Origin: an uncultured Eubacteriales bacterium
GTDB lineage: Bacteria; Bacillota; Clostridia; Christensenellales; CAG-138
Direction: 5' to 3'
NCBI GenBank assembly: GCA_900542615.1
Contig: UQOG01000032.1
Span: forward strand, 1-16,278
Length of the DNA: 16,278 nt
Shown: piece after piece, positions 1 through 6,724 of the stretch
Position numbering within the stretch: the first letter of the stretch is position 1
Layout: every line of letters begins with the position of its first letter
Position numbers and translations under genes: made by a program
The notes under the pieces: generated by a model
The model's database searches: none
The model's input: the letters and a program-made list of their open reading frames with translations, nothing else
What the model was told of the DNA's origin: nothing

Positions 1-68
1 ACCTTTGCGAACTGCATTGCGGCCCCCGAACCCCCGGGGGTTTTTCGACAGGCTGATACTCGTTTCAT
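1..68 (-). CDS. 5' end of a divergent gene (partial, unknown product)
   Basis: On the minus strand an ATG at 68-66 follows an AAAAGGAG ribosome site (78-85) with 9 bases between GGAG and the ATG. The frame then stays open for 22 codons to the window edge, beginning MKRVSACRKTPGGSGAAM. The product cannot be recognised from so few residues. The strong ribosome site, the divergent position relative to the kinase operon and the otherwise empty 250 bases support a real gene. A weak TATAAG -10-like hexamer lies at 113-108 on the minus strand. The same bases contain a C5/G5 hairpin followed by T5 (23-45), so a plus-strand terminator is the competing reading. Confidence 0.45.
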   Translation of the reverse strand, partial: MKRVSACRKTPGGSGAAMQFAK

Positions 69-148
69 GTTTGTTTTCTCCTTTTCAATTCCTTGGCTTT
101 TCAGCTTCTTATACAACACGCGCCAGAAAGGCAAATCCATTCACAGGG

Positions 149-166
149 CGCAAAAATTTTTTTGCG
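149..166. repeat. AT-cored palindrome in the divergent intergenic region
   Basis: CGCAAAAA, two T, then TTTTTGCG form an 18-base near-perfect inverted repeat. It lies between the minus-strand start at 68 and the kinase promoter at 218-226, where a shared operator for two divergent genes would sit. It could also be a weak hairpin. Apart from this repeat, the promoter and the ribosome site, 69-321 shows nothing gene-like. Confidence 0.35.
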
Positions 167-217
167 GGCGACGGGAAGGCAGGACGTCAAAAATATCTTC
201 GGAATCCCCTTGGAATA

Positions 218-226
218 TGCTATAAT
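218..226 (+). promoter_or_regulatory. Extended -10 promoter of the kinase operon
   Basis: TG-C-TATAAT is a perfect extended -10 element. The hexamer 17 bases upstream (TTCGGA, 198-203) is a poor -35, as is common with extended -10 promoters. The transcript would start near 233 and leave a leader of about 90 bases before the ATG at 322. Confidence 0.6.
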
Positions 227-321
227 TTATACGTGAAAAATTCGCCCCTGGCCGGCGCCCTTTTGGGAAGCACAGCCGCAGGAAGCAACCATTTCATCAA
301 AACCGGTAAAGGAGAATCGCC

Positions 322-1923
322 ATGCAGACCCAAACCAGCAAGGAAGCCATACTGGCTGCGGACACCTATTTAGGCATTGAATTGGGCTCCACCCGGATTA
401 AGATGACCCTGGTGGACGCCAAGCACCATCCCCTGGCCACGGGAAGCTATGCCTGGCAGAACCGGCTGGAGGACGGGATCTGGACATATCGGCTGGAGGA
501 GGCCATGGAGGGCCTTCGGGCCTGCTATGGGGCGCTGCGGGACCAGGTGCTGGAACGCTATGGGGCGACCCTGACCCGGGTGGCGGCCATGGGGGTATCC
601 GGCATGATGCACGGCTACCTGCCTCTGGATGCGGCGGGCGCCCAGCTGGCCCCCTTCCGCACCTGGCGCAATACCATGACCGGGGAGGAAAGCGCCTTTT
701 TGCGCACCCATTTTGGCTATAACATCCCCCAGCGGTGGAGCATCGCCCATCTATACCAATGCATCTGCCAGGATCAGCCCCACGTGCCCCACATCCGGCA
801 TCTGACCACCCTGGCGGGCTATATCCACTGGCGGCTGACCGGGGAGTGGAGCATGGGCATCGGGGAGGCCAGCGGCATGTTCCCGGTGGACGTGGCCACC
901 GGCGGCTTCCATGGGGAAATGCTGGACAGCTTTGACCATCTCATCGCTCACAAGGGCTATCCCTGGCGGATCCGGCAGATCCTGCCCCAGGTAAAGCTGG
1001 CGGGGGAGGGGGCCGGGTTCCTGACGGAGGCCGGCGCGGCCCTGTTGGACGAGACCCATGCGCTTCGGGCGGGAATCCCCCTGTGCCCGCCGGAAGGGGA
1101 CGCCCAGACCGGCATGGTGGCCACCAACAGCGTGCGGCCGGGCACCGGCAACGTGAGCGCGGGCACCAGCATCTTTGCCATGGCGGTGCTGGAGCATCCC
1201 CTGGCCAAGGTATATCCCCAGATCAACGTGGTGACCACCCCGGCGGGGAAGCCGGTGGCCATGGTGCATTGCACCAACTGCACGGAAGACCTGGACGCCT
1301 GGGTGCGCCTGTTTGGAGAGGCGGCGGCCCTATTTGGTCCCGCCCCCGACCCCGACGAGCTGTACGACCGGCTGTACAGCCAGGCCCTACAGGGGGACGA
1401 GGATTGCGGAAAGCTGCTTTCCTATAATTATTATTCCGGGGAGTCCCTCACCAAGCTGGATCAGGGCCGGCCCCTGTTTGTGCGGCTGCCGGAAAGCCGG
1501 TTCAACCTGGCCAACTTTATGCGGGTTCAGCTGTTCGCCGCCCTGTCCACCCTCAGGCTGGGCATGGATATCCTCAGAAAGGAGGAAGGAGTGGATCTAT
1601 ACGCCATCGCAGGCCACGGGGGCTTCTTCAAGGTGGAGGAGGTGGGCCAGCGGTTTATGGCCGCAGCCCTGGATACCCCGGTAACCGTATCCGCCACCGC
1701 CGGGGAGGGCGGCCCCTGGGGCATGGCTGCCCTGGCGGGTTATATGGTAGCCAAGGAGCCCGGCCAAAGCCTGGGCGACTATCTGGAGGAACGGGTGTTT
1801 GCCCATCTCCAGACCCATACCCTGGCGCCCCGGCCCGAGGACGCGGCCAGCTTCCAGGCCTACTTCGCCCGCTTCCAGGCCGGCTTGCCCGTAGAACGGG
1901 CCGCGGTGGAGACCCTGCTGTGA
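322..1923 (+). CDS. FGGY-family carbohydrate kinase (xylulokinase-like)
   Basis: This is a cytoplasmic sugar kinase that would transfer phosphate from ATP to a sugar or polyol. At 533 residues it has the usual FGGY length and fold order. The N-terminal phosphate loop is GIELGSTRIK (18-27), with Glu20 where family members usually have Asp. GVSGMMHG (91-98) corresponds to the family GISGQMHG, and FRTWRN (112-117) replaces the common LWNDQR. D260 in PEGDAQTG is the likely catalytic base. AGTS (280-283) and GHGGFFK (431-437) are C-terminal nucleotide-binding segments. The substrate cannot be read from sequence: the divergent motifs suggest a branch other than classical XylB or GlpK. The ATG follows AAAGGAGA at a good distance. 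The stop overlaps the GTG start of the Crp/Fnr gene by four bases, so the two are translationally coupled. Confidence 0.85.
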   Translation: MQTQTSKEAILAADTYLGIELGSTRIKMTLVDAKHHPLATGSYAWQNRLEDGIWTYRLEEAMEGLRACYGALRDQVLERYGATLTRVAAMGVSGMMHGYLPLDAAGAQLAPFRTWRNTMTGEESAFLRTHFGYNIPQRWSIAHLYQCICQDQPHVPHIRHLTTLAGYIHWRLTGEWSMGIGEASGMFPVDVATGGFHGEMLDSFDHLIAHKGYPWRIRQILPQVKLAGEGAGFLTEAGAALLDETHALRAGIPLCPPEGDAQTGMVATNSVRPGTGNVSAGTSIFAMAVLEHPLAKVYPQINVVTTPAGKPVAMVHCTNCTEDLDAWVRLFGEAAALFGPAPDPDELYDRLYSQALQGDEDCGKLLSYNYYSGESLTKLDQGRPLFVRLPESRFNLANFMRVQLFAALSTLRLGMDILRKEEGVDLYAIAGHGGFFKVEEVGQRFMAAALDTPVTVSATAGEGGPWGMAALAGYMVAKEPGQSLGDYLEERVFAHLQTHTLAPRPEDAASFQAYFARFQAGLPVERAAVETLL

Positions 1924-2627
1924 GCCAGGGAAACCAGCCCGGCCAGGTTTCCCTGTCCGCCGGGGAGCAGGCCCTGGTCCAAGGCCATATGCTCTTTTGC
2001 GGCATGGGAGACGGGGCGATACGGCAGACCCTTGCCCTGCTCCAGGCCGCGAAACGGGAGTATCCAAAGGGCGCGTACCTCAACCGGATCGCCTTCCCCA
2101 TGGCCAGCTTCGGCCTGGTGCTCCGGGGCGCGGTGCAGGTTTATATGGACGATATCCAAGGGGACAGCATGTTGATGGCAAACGTGGGGCCCGGGGATTC
2201 CTTTGGGGAGTCCATCGCCTATCTGGGCATCGACGCGCCGGTGTATATCCGGGCGGCGGCGGACGCCACGGTGCTCTGGCTCAATCCCGGCGGCCTGCGG
2301 GCAGACCCCATGGACCCGGATACCCAGGCCCTCAGCCGCCGGTTTACCGCCATGCTGGCCCGGCGCACCCTCAGCATGAACGACCGGATCCAGATCCTTT
2401 CCAAGAGCACCCTGCGGGGCAAGATCTTGGCCCTCCTGTCCCAATATGCCCAAAAATACGGCCCTGCTTTTGTCCTCCCCTTTGACCGGCAAAGCCTGGC
2501 CACCTATCTGGGGGCCAACCGGAGCGCCCTGTCCCGGGAGCTTTCCGCTATGCGCCGGGACGGGATCCTGGATTTCCATAAAAACCGGTTCATCGTCCGG
2601 GAACCCATCCATCCGGAAGGAAGTTAG
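1920..2627 (+). CDS. Crp/Fnr-family transcriptional regulator
   Basis: This 235-residue protein has the two-domain Crp/Fnr layout. A cyclic-nucleotide-binding-type beta barrel covers about residues 30-115 (GLVLRGAVQVYMDD, then GPGDSFGES). A long dimer helix follows, and then a winged helix at about 160-225 with QSLATYLGANRSALSRELSAM as the helix-turn-helix. There is no N-terminal cysteine cluster like that of E. coli Fnr, so an iron-sulfur oxygen sensor of that type is unlikely and the ligand is unknown. The start is GTG inside the kinase stop (GTGA). An ATG at 1990 would delete the start of the barrel. The palindrome just downstream at 2642-2667 is a likely binding site. By position, the probable targets are the ABC importer genes that follow. 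Confidence 0.85.
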   Translation: MSQGNQPGQVSLSAGEQALVQGHMLFCGMGDGAIRQTLALLQAAKREYPKGAYLNRIAFPMASFGLVLRGAVQVYMDDIQGDSMLMANVGPGDSFGESIAYLGIDAPVYIRAAADATVLWLNPGGLRADPMDPDTQALSRRFTAMLARRTLSMNDRIQILSKSTLRGKILALLSQYAQKYGPAFVLPFDRQSLATYLGANRSALSRELSAMRRDGILDFHKNRFIVREPIHPEGS

Positions 2628-2641
2628 AAAAAACAAATTTG

Positions 2642-2672
2642 AATTGCGTTGCGGTTGCAACGCAATTTTTTT
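2642..2672 (+). terminator. Palindrome with T-run: terminator of kinase-crp, also a candidate Crp/Fnr operator
   Basis: An 11-base arm (AATTGCGTTGC) pairs perfectly with GCAACGCAATT across a GGTT loop and runs into a T-tract ending at 2672, a textbook Rho-independent terminator 14 bases after the regulator stop. The same dyad reads CGTTG-N6-CAACG, which is the spacing of Crp-type operators. Its centre (2654/2655) is 41.5 bp upstream of the start predicted from the -10 at 2684-2689. Confidence 0.7.
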
Positions 2673-2683
2673 GATCCTGCGGG

Positions 2684-2689
2684 TATAAT
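2684..2689 (+). promoter_or_regulatory. -10 box of the ABC importer promoter, with no usable -35
   Basis: A perfect TATAAT starts 56 bases before the lipoprotein ATG. The -35 position holds CGCAAT, part of the upstream palindrome, and TTGATC at 2672-2677 is too close to pair with it. A perfect -10 without a -35, plus a dyad at -41.5, is the usual form of a class II activator-dependent Crp/Fnr promoter. The start would be near 2696. Confidence 0.6.
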
Positions 2690-2704
2690 CCTTACAGTGA
2701 ACAA

Positions 2705-2722
2705 GGCGGCCGAGACGCCGCC
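2705..2722 (+). promoter_or_regulatory. 5' leader hairpin upstream of the lipoprotein ribosome site
   Basis: GGCGGC pairs with GCCGCC around a six-base loop near the predicted 5' end of the ABC transcript, four bases before the AAAGGAG ribosome site. It could protect the mRNA 5' end or tune initiation. It is too small for a known riboswitch class, and no TPP-type conserved core is visible. Confidence 0.4.
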
Positions 2723-2737
2723 TGAAAGGAGATACCC

Positions 2738-3814
2738 ATGATGAAAAAACGCATTGCCCTATGGCTTGCTATCTGCATGATCGCCCTGCTGGCGGCGGCC
2801 TGCGCCCAGCCCGCCCCGGCGGAGGAACCCCAACAGACCGCCCAAGCCGCCCCCGCCGAGACCCCGGCCGCAGAGGAGACGGCGGCGGTAGAGGAGACGG
2901 AGGCGCCCCCTGCGGAAAAGGCCACCGTCCGGCTGGGCGGGCTCAAGGGGCCCACCTCCATGGGCATGGTGAAGCTGCTTTCCGACGGGGAACAGGGGCT
3001 TACCCAAAACAACTATGAATTCGTGATGGCCGCCTCTGCGGATGAGCTGACCCCCAAGCTGCTCCAGGGGGAGCTGGATGTGCTGGCCGTGCCGGTGAAC
3101 CTGGGGGCTATCCTGTATAACAACACGGAGGGCGCGGTGCAGATGGCCGCGGTCAACACCCTGGGGGTGGTCTACATCCTGGAAAAGGGCGGCGAGGAGA
3201 TCAACAGTCTGGAGGATCTCAAGGGCCAGACCATTATGGCCACCGGCAAGGGCACCACGCCGGAATTCGCCCTTGCCTATCTGCTGAGCCAGCACGGCCT
3301 GGAGCTGGGCACGGACGTGACGGTGGAATGGAAGAGCGAGCCCACCGAGACCATTGCCGCCATGACCCAGATGGACCACGCCGTTGTGATGCTGCCCCAG
3401 CCCTTTGTCACCGTGGCCCAGGGCCAGGTGGAAGGCCTGCGGATGGCACTGGATCTCACCGCCGAATGGGAAAAGCTGGATAACGGCAGCCAGTTCATCA
3501 CCGCCGGGCTGGTGGTGCGCAAGGCCTTTGCGGAGGAAAATCCCCAGGCCCTGGCCACCTTCCTGGAGGAATACCAGGCGTCTACGGAATACGTCAACAA
3601 CAACGTTTCAGAGGCCGCCCAGCTGGTGGAGCAATATGGCATCGTAAAAGCGGCGGTGGCGGAACAGGCCATCCCCTATTGCAACATCGTCTACATGGAC
3701 AAGGAGGAAATGCAGACCGCTGTGTCCGGCTACCTCCAGACCCTCTATGACCAGAAGCCCGAATCGGTAGGCGGCGCCATGCCCGGGGACGACTTCTACT
3801 ACTATGGGGAATAG
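2738..3814 (+). CDS. ABC transporter substrate-binding lipoprotein (NMT1/SsuA/TauA-like)
   Basis: This is a membrane-anchored extracellular solute receptor of 358 residues. It has a signal peptide with lipobox LAAAC (lipid-modified Cys22). An Ala/Pro/Glu-rich tether runs from about 23 to 62. The periplasmic-binding-like fold starts at KATVRLGGLKGPTSMGM. The segment SLEDLKGQTIMATGKGTTPE, then the later stretch around TETIAAMTQ, follows the pattern of NMT1/SsuA proteins, which bind aliphatic sulfonates, taurine, nitrate or thiamine-pyrimidine precursors. The ligand cannot be chosen from sequence. Two ATGs lie in tandem: 2738 is 6 bases and 2741 is 9 bases after GGAG, so either could be used. 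It overlaps the permease start, so the three ABC genes form one operon. Confidence 0.85.
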   Translation: MMKKRIALWLAICMIALLAAACAQPAPAEEPQQTAQAAPAETPAAEETAAVEETEAPPAEKATVRLGGLKGPTSMGMVKLLSDGEQGLTQNNYEFVMAASADELTPKLLQGELDVLAVPVNLGAILYNNTEGAVQMAAVNTLGVVYILEKGGEEINSLEDLKGQTIMATGKGTTPEFALAYLLSQHGLELGTDVTVEWKSEPTETIAAMTQMDHAVVMLPQPFVTVAQGQVEGLRMALDLTAEWEKLDNGSQFITAGLVVRKAFAEENPQALATFLEEYQASTEYVNNNVSEAAQLVEQYGIVKAAVAEQAIPYCNIVYMDKEEMQTAVSGYLQTLYDQKPESVGGAMPGDDFYYYGE

Positions 3815-4556
3815 GCATACCCTGGAAAAAGCAGGAGCAGTGGCCTTTGCCCTGCTCCTGTGGCAAATCGCCGCCATGGCCCTCGATCAGCATCTGCTAT
3901 TGGTATCCCCGGTGCAGGTGCTTTTTCGCTTGGGCAGCCTCTGCCTGGAGCCCGATTTCCTCCAAACCGTCGCCTTCAGCCTCATGCGCATCGCCGGGGG
4001 CTTTTGCCTGGCCTTTCTCCTGGGCGCCGGCCTGGGCATGTTGGCGGGCCGCTGCCGGTATGTGGAATTGCTCCTTTGGCCCTTTATGCTCACCATCAAA
4101 TCCGTGCCTGTGGCCTCCTATGTGATCCTGTGCCTGATTTGGCTCAGCTCTGCCCAGCTGCCGGTGTTCATCTCCTTTTTGATGGTGCTGCCCGTCCTGT
4201 ACAACAACGTGCTGCAAGGCTATAAGACCGCCGATCCCAAGCTCTTGGAAATGGCCCGCCTCTATGGGGTGCCCTTTGGCCGCCGGCTTTTATACATCCA
4301 TCTACCCCAGATCAAGCCCTTTTTGATCTCCGCCTGCGGGGTGGGCCTGGGCATGGCCTGGAAGGCCGGGGTCGCCGCCGAGGTGATCGGCATCACCAGC
4401 GGTTCCATCGGGGAAAAGCTGTACGAATCCAAGGTGTACTATAACATGGCGGACCTGTTTTGCTGGACCGTGGTGATCATTCTGGTGAGCCTGGCCTTTG
4501 AAAAGGCCTTTCTCTGGCTGCTGCGCCGTGGCTTTGGGAGGTTGGAACGGCTATGA
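3804..4556 (+). CDS. ABC transporter permease (SsuC/TauC-like)
   Basis: This 250-residue membrane subunit forms the translocation path of the importer. It shows five to six hydrophobic segments. The cytoplasmic EAA coupling loop is at about 147-170 (LLEMARLYGVPFGRRLLY), with the family's conserved glycine. The segment WKAGVAAEVIG is typical of the SsuC/TauC branch. The ATG overlaps the end of the lipoprotein gene by 11 bases, and the stop overlaps the ATPase start as ATGA, so translation is probably coupled. There is no strong ribosome site at 3804, consistent with coupling. Later starts would remove the first membrane helix. Confidence 0.85.
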   Translation: MGNRHTLEKAGAVAFALLLWQIAAMALDQHLLLVSPVQVLFRLGSLCLEPDFLQTVAFSLMRIAGGFCLAFLLGAGLGMLAGRCRYVELLLWPFMLTIKSVPVASYVILCLIWLSSAQLPVFISFLMVLPVLYNNVLQGYKTADPKLLEMARLYGVPFGRRLLYIHLPQIKPFLISACGVGLGMAWKAGVAAEVIGITSGSIGEKLYESKVYYNMADLFCWTVVIILVSLAFEKAFLWLLRRGFGRLERL

Positions 4557-5140
4557 GCGATATCCGGATGGAACATATTGATAAGCGCTTTGGCGCCAAA
4601 ACGGTGCTCAGGGACTTTTCCGCCCGCTTCCCCCTTGGCCAGGCCACCTGCATTATGGGCAGTTCCGGCTGCGGCAAAACCACCCTGCTGCGGATCCTGT
4701 TGGGCCTGGAGCAGCCGGACGCAGGCCGCATCCTTGGCCGGCCGGAGCGGATGGGGGCGGTGTTCCAGGAGGACCGCCTGCTGGAGGGCTTCTCCCCTTT
4801 GGCCAACATCCGGCTGGTCACCGGCAGGCGGGTCCCCCGGCAGGTCATCCAGGCCCACTTGGAGGAGCTGGGCCTGGGGGACTGCGCCCGGGACCCGGTC
4901 GCCACCCTCAGCGGCGGGATGCAGCGCCGGGTGGCCATTGCCCGGGCGGTTTTATACGATCCCGCGCTGCTGGCGCTGGACGAGGCCTTCAAGGGCCTGG
5001 ACGCGGATACCCGCCTGCGGGCCATGGAATATGTTCGGGCCCACAGCCAGGGCCGCACCCTGGTCATTGTGACCCACGATCCCCAGGAGGCGGCCTTTTG
5101 GGGGGTGGAGACCATCCATATGGCGGCCCTGGGGGAGTAG
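4553..5140 (+). CDS. ABC transporter ATP-binding subunit (SsuB/TauB-like, short)
   Basis: This is the ATPase that drives the importer. All nucleotide-binding motifs are present: Walker A GSSGCGKTT (36-44), Q-loop Gln72, signature LSGGM (119-123), Walker B ending in D143-E144, and H-loop His175. At 195 residues it is about 40-60 shorter than typical SsuB/TauB proteins. The end falls soon after the H-loop, so the C-terminal extension is missing while the catalytic core is whole. It starts in the ATGA overlap with the permease. A branched palindromic element follows 22 bases after the stop. Confidence 0.85.
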   Translation: MSDIRMEHIDKRFGAKTVLRDFSARFPLGQATCIMGSSGCGKTTLLRILLGLEQPDAGRILGRPERMGAVFQEDRLLEGFSPLANIRLVTGRRVPRQVIQAHLEELGLGDCARDPVATLSGGMQRRVAIARAVLYDPALLALDEAFKGLDADTRLRAMEYVRAHSQGRTLVIVTHDPQEAAFWGVETIHMAALGE

Positions 5141-5162
5141 GGTTGCCAAGGGTAGGAAGCGC

Positions 5163-5284
5163 GGCCCGGACCTCCCGGGGGGGCGGCGGGTGCGCAAAGC
5201 GCACACAAAGCCGGGGCCTTCGGCCCCGGCTTTGGTTTGGCCGGCCCTTCGGGCCGGCCAAACGCCGCCGCCCCCCGGGCCGGG
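5163..5284 (+). repeat. Branched palindromic element, copy A
   Basis: A closing stem pairs 5174-5189 (CCCGGGGGGGCGGCGG) with 5265-5279, one extra G aside, and continues through CCCGG/CCGGG beyond a 4-base bulge. Inside are three hairpins: 5190-5204 (GTGCGC, loop AAA), 5206-5234 (13 perfect pairs, loop TTC) and 5236-5262 (12 perfect pairs, loop TTC). The fold is a four-way junction. ATTTTT follows the closing stem, so the whole unit might also end transcription of the ABC operon. Copies B (12486-12651) and C (from 16216) share the layout. No coding potential was seen. Confidence 0.75.
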
Positions 5285-5310
5285 ATTTTTGCCTGCCCTA
5301 GTTCCCCCGC

Positions 5311-5338
5311 AAAAAAACCGCCGGGCTAAGCCCAGCGG
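5311..5338 (-). terminator. Terminator of the surface-protein gene
   Basis: Read on the minus strand, CCGCTGGGC pairs with GCCCGGCGG (9 pairs, one G-T) around a TTA loop and runs straight into T7. It lies 88 bases past the stop of the minus-strand gene. A second hairpin without a T-run (5383-5408) lies closer to the stop. Confidence 0.85.
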
Positions 5339-5425
5339 ATGCGCGGAAACGGCAATTTGCAAGTGTGTTTTTTCGCTTGTTTTGCGGAGCGGCCAGGGCC
5401 GCCCCGCATTAAGATGGGTGTTAAC

Positions 5426-6385
5426 TTACGCGTTGACCTTCCGTACGGCCACGGCAGCGGCAACCACGGCGACCATGATCATGGCGAAGCCGATCACGCT
5501 GGCGTTGTCACCGGTCTTAGGAATGGACACGGTGGGATCCAGAATGATGGGGGTGCTGTTGGCCTTCCAGGTAGCGGAATCGCTCTGGGTGTAGGAGAAG
5601 CCGAAAGCAGCATGCAGGTTGGCGTTGGTCATGTACATTTCCTTGTTGGCGATAGCGGTCTTGATGCTGTCGGCATCGCCGTTGTTCAGCCAAGCATACA
5701 GGGTGATCAGATCCTGGGGATTGGTGAGGTTGGTGTCAACGCTGGTCACAAGGCCATCGCTGTTGCGCACAAACCGTACATATTCGCCAGCGGTCTTGGA
5801 GAAGGTAACGGTGGTATCAGTGACTTCTACACTGTAGTCGCCAGCCTGGAACCAGTTGCCAGCACCGAAGGGACGCTCGGTATAGACCTTCGCGGTTACC
5901 TTAGCGGTTTCGGTATCCAAGCAACGAGAAGTCCAAACAGGAACTCCATTGGTCAGAACGCCCAGCTTGGACAGCTCATCAATGGTGTAGAAAGCAAGCT
6001 GGTTGGTAGCATCCCAATAGTAGTAGTAAACGCCATTGTCCTTGTTGGAAATGTCGATACCCTTCCAATTGTTCTGGTTACCAATTGCAGTGCAAGTTAC
6101 GTCTACCTTGGCGTACTTCTTCACAGAATCAGAGGGGCCGTTGACGACCAGCTTGATGGCCCAGTATACATCCGCGCCGTTAACAGCGGTAGCAGCCTCG
6201 TCAGCATTGAAGGAGGAGGAGCCCAGAGCGCCGGTGGAACGGGTGAACTTGATGACGTCGATGGAATAACCAAAGTTGTCAGCGGTGACGCTGTCGGCGG
6301 GCTTGGACCAAGTGAAAGCAGAAGCCACGGAGGCAATGCTCAGGACCATGACCACCGCCAGAGCGATAGCAAAAATCTTCTTCAT
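5426..6385 (-). CDS. Secreted surface protein with PKTGD sortase-type anchor
   Basis: This 319-residue exported protein has a signal peptide (1-23, MKKIFAIALAVV..., predicted cleavage ASA|FTW). The C-terminal sorting region is IPKTGDN (288-294), a hydrophobic helix and a short RKVNA tail. That is the order of cell-wall sorting signals, with PKTG in place of LPXTG. The middle is rich in Thr, Val, Asp, Asn and aromatic residues and looks like beta-sandwich surface domains. I recognise no family. The ATG at 6385 follows AAAGGG; an upstream TTG in frame (6433) would spoil the signal peptide. Its base composition is clearly lower in GC than its neighbours, which may reflect high expression or acquisition. 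No sortase gene is in the window. Confidence 0.8.
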   Translation of the reverse strand: MKKIFAIALAVVMVLSIASVASAFTWSKPADSVTADNFGYSIDVIKFTRSTGALGSSSFNADEAATAVNGADVYWAIKLVVNGPSDSVKKYAKVDVTCTAIGNQNNWKGIDISNKDNGVYYYYWDATNQLAFYTIDELSKLGVLTNGVPVWTSRCLDTETAKVTAKVYTERPFGAGNWFQAGDYSVEVTDTTVTFSKTAGEYVRFVRNSDGLVTSVDTNLTNPQDLITLYAWLNNGDADSIKTAIANKEMYMTNANLHAAFGFSYTQSDSATWKANSTPIILDPTVSIPKTGDNASVIGFAMIMVAVVAAAVAVRKVNA

Positions 6386-6437
6386 TGTTTTTGTCCCTTT
6401 CAAAAATTGGATTGTGCCGTTCCCTTTGCACAATCCA

Positions 6438-6466
6438 ATATTATTTCATTTTTGTAATAAAGTCAA
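6438..6466 (-). promoter_or_regulatory. Strong promoter of the surface-protein gene
   Basis: On the minus strand, TTGACT (6466-6461), a 17-base spacer and TAATAT (6443-6438) form a near-consensus housekeeping promoter in AT-rich DNA. The bases AATTGCGTTG overlapping the -35 match one arm of the palindrome at 2642-2667, although no second arm is present here. Confidence 0.75.
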
Positions 6467-6641
6467 CGCAATTATTTAATAAAAACGTAATCAAAATGAC
6501 GTAAATATGCTGTTATGAAAACTTGATTACAAAAAAATAGAAACTTGTAGTTTCCATCTTAACAATATGGTTTTTTCAAATATTTTTCATTATATGTTGG
6601 TTATGAAAATCTTTTTGCAGCATTGGCTGGTTTTGAAACGC
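6467..6641. other. AT-rich intergenic stretch
   Basis: This stretch lies upstream of the surface-protein promoter and past the tetR terminator. It is strikingly AT-rich for this window. It holds one small hairpin (GAAACT-TGT-AGTTTC, 6540-6554) and no ribosome site with an open frame. It may act as an UP-element-like or curved region for the promoter at 6438-6466. No gene was seen. Confidence 0.5.
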
Positions 6642-6691
6642 AAAAAGCCTCAAGAGGCATTCGCATATGCGGTTCTTGCCTCTGAGGCTTT
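6642..6691 (-). terminator. Terminator of the tetR gene
   Basis: On the minus strand AAAGCCTCAGAGGCA pairs with TGCCTCTTGAGGCTTT (one bulged base), with an inner CGCATATGCG palindrome in the loop, and ends in T5. It starts 33 bases past the TetR stop. The A/T pairs at its base could let it work in both directions. Confidence 0.8.
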
Positions 6692-6724
6692 GGGGTATTC
6701 GGTTATTTGCCAGGCGTTACGCCG

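Noticed and set aside
23..45. C5/G5 hairpin followed by T5 as a plus-strand terminator
   Set aside because: It has only five pairs and overlaps a minus-strand coding start with a strong ribosome site. Kept only as an alternative reading.
5..373. Plus-strand open frame of about 122 codons at the left edge
   Set aside because: It has no ribosome site, covers the divergent promoter region and runs into the kinase gene in another frame. Its translation looks like non-coding sequence.
2696..2737. TPP or other riboswitch upstream of the NMT1-like importer
   Set aside because: The leader is about 42 bases with a single short hairpin, too small for a TPP or similar aptamer.
5163..5284. tRNA gene (cloverleaf-like fold)
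   Set aside because: The fold is a four-way junction, but there is no T-loop GTTCRA, no anticodon-type loop and no CCA. The loops are triloops and the stems are too long.
5339..6457. Long plus-strand open frame opposite the surface-protein gene
   Set aside because: The minus-strand gene has a signal peptide, sorting signal, promoter, ribosome site and terminator. The plus frame is its antisense shadow.
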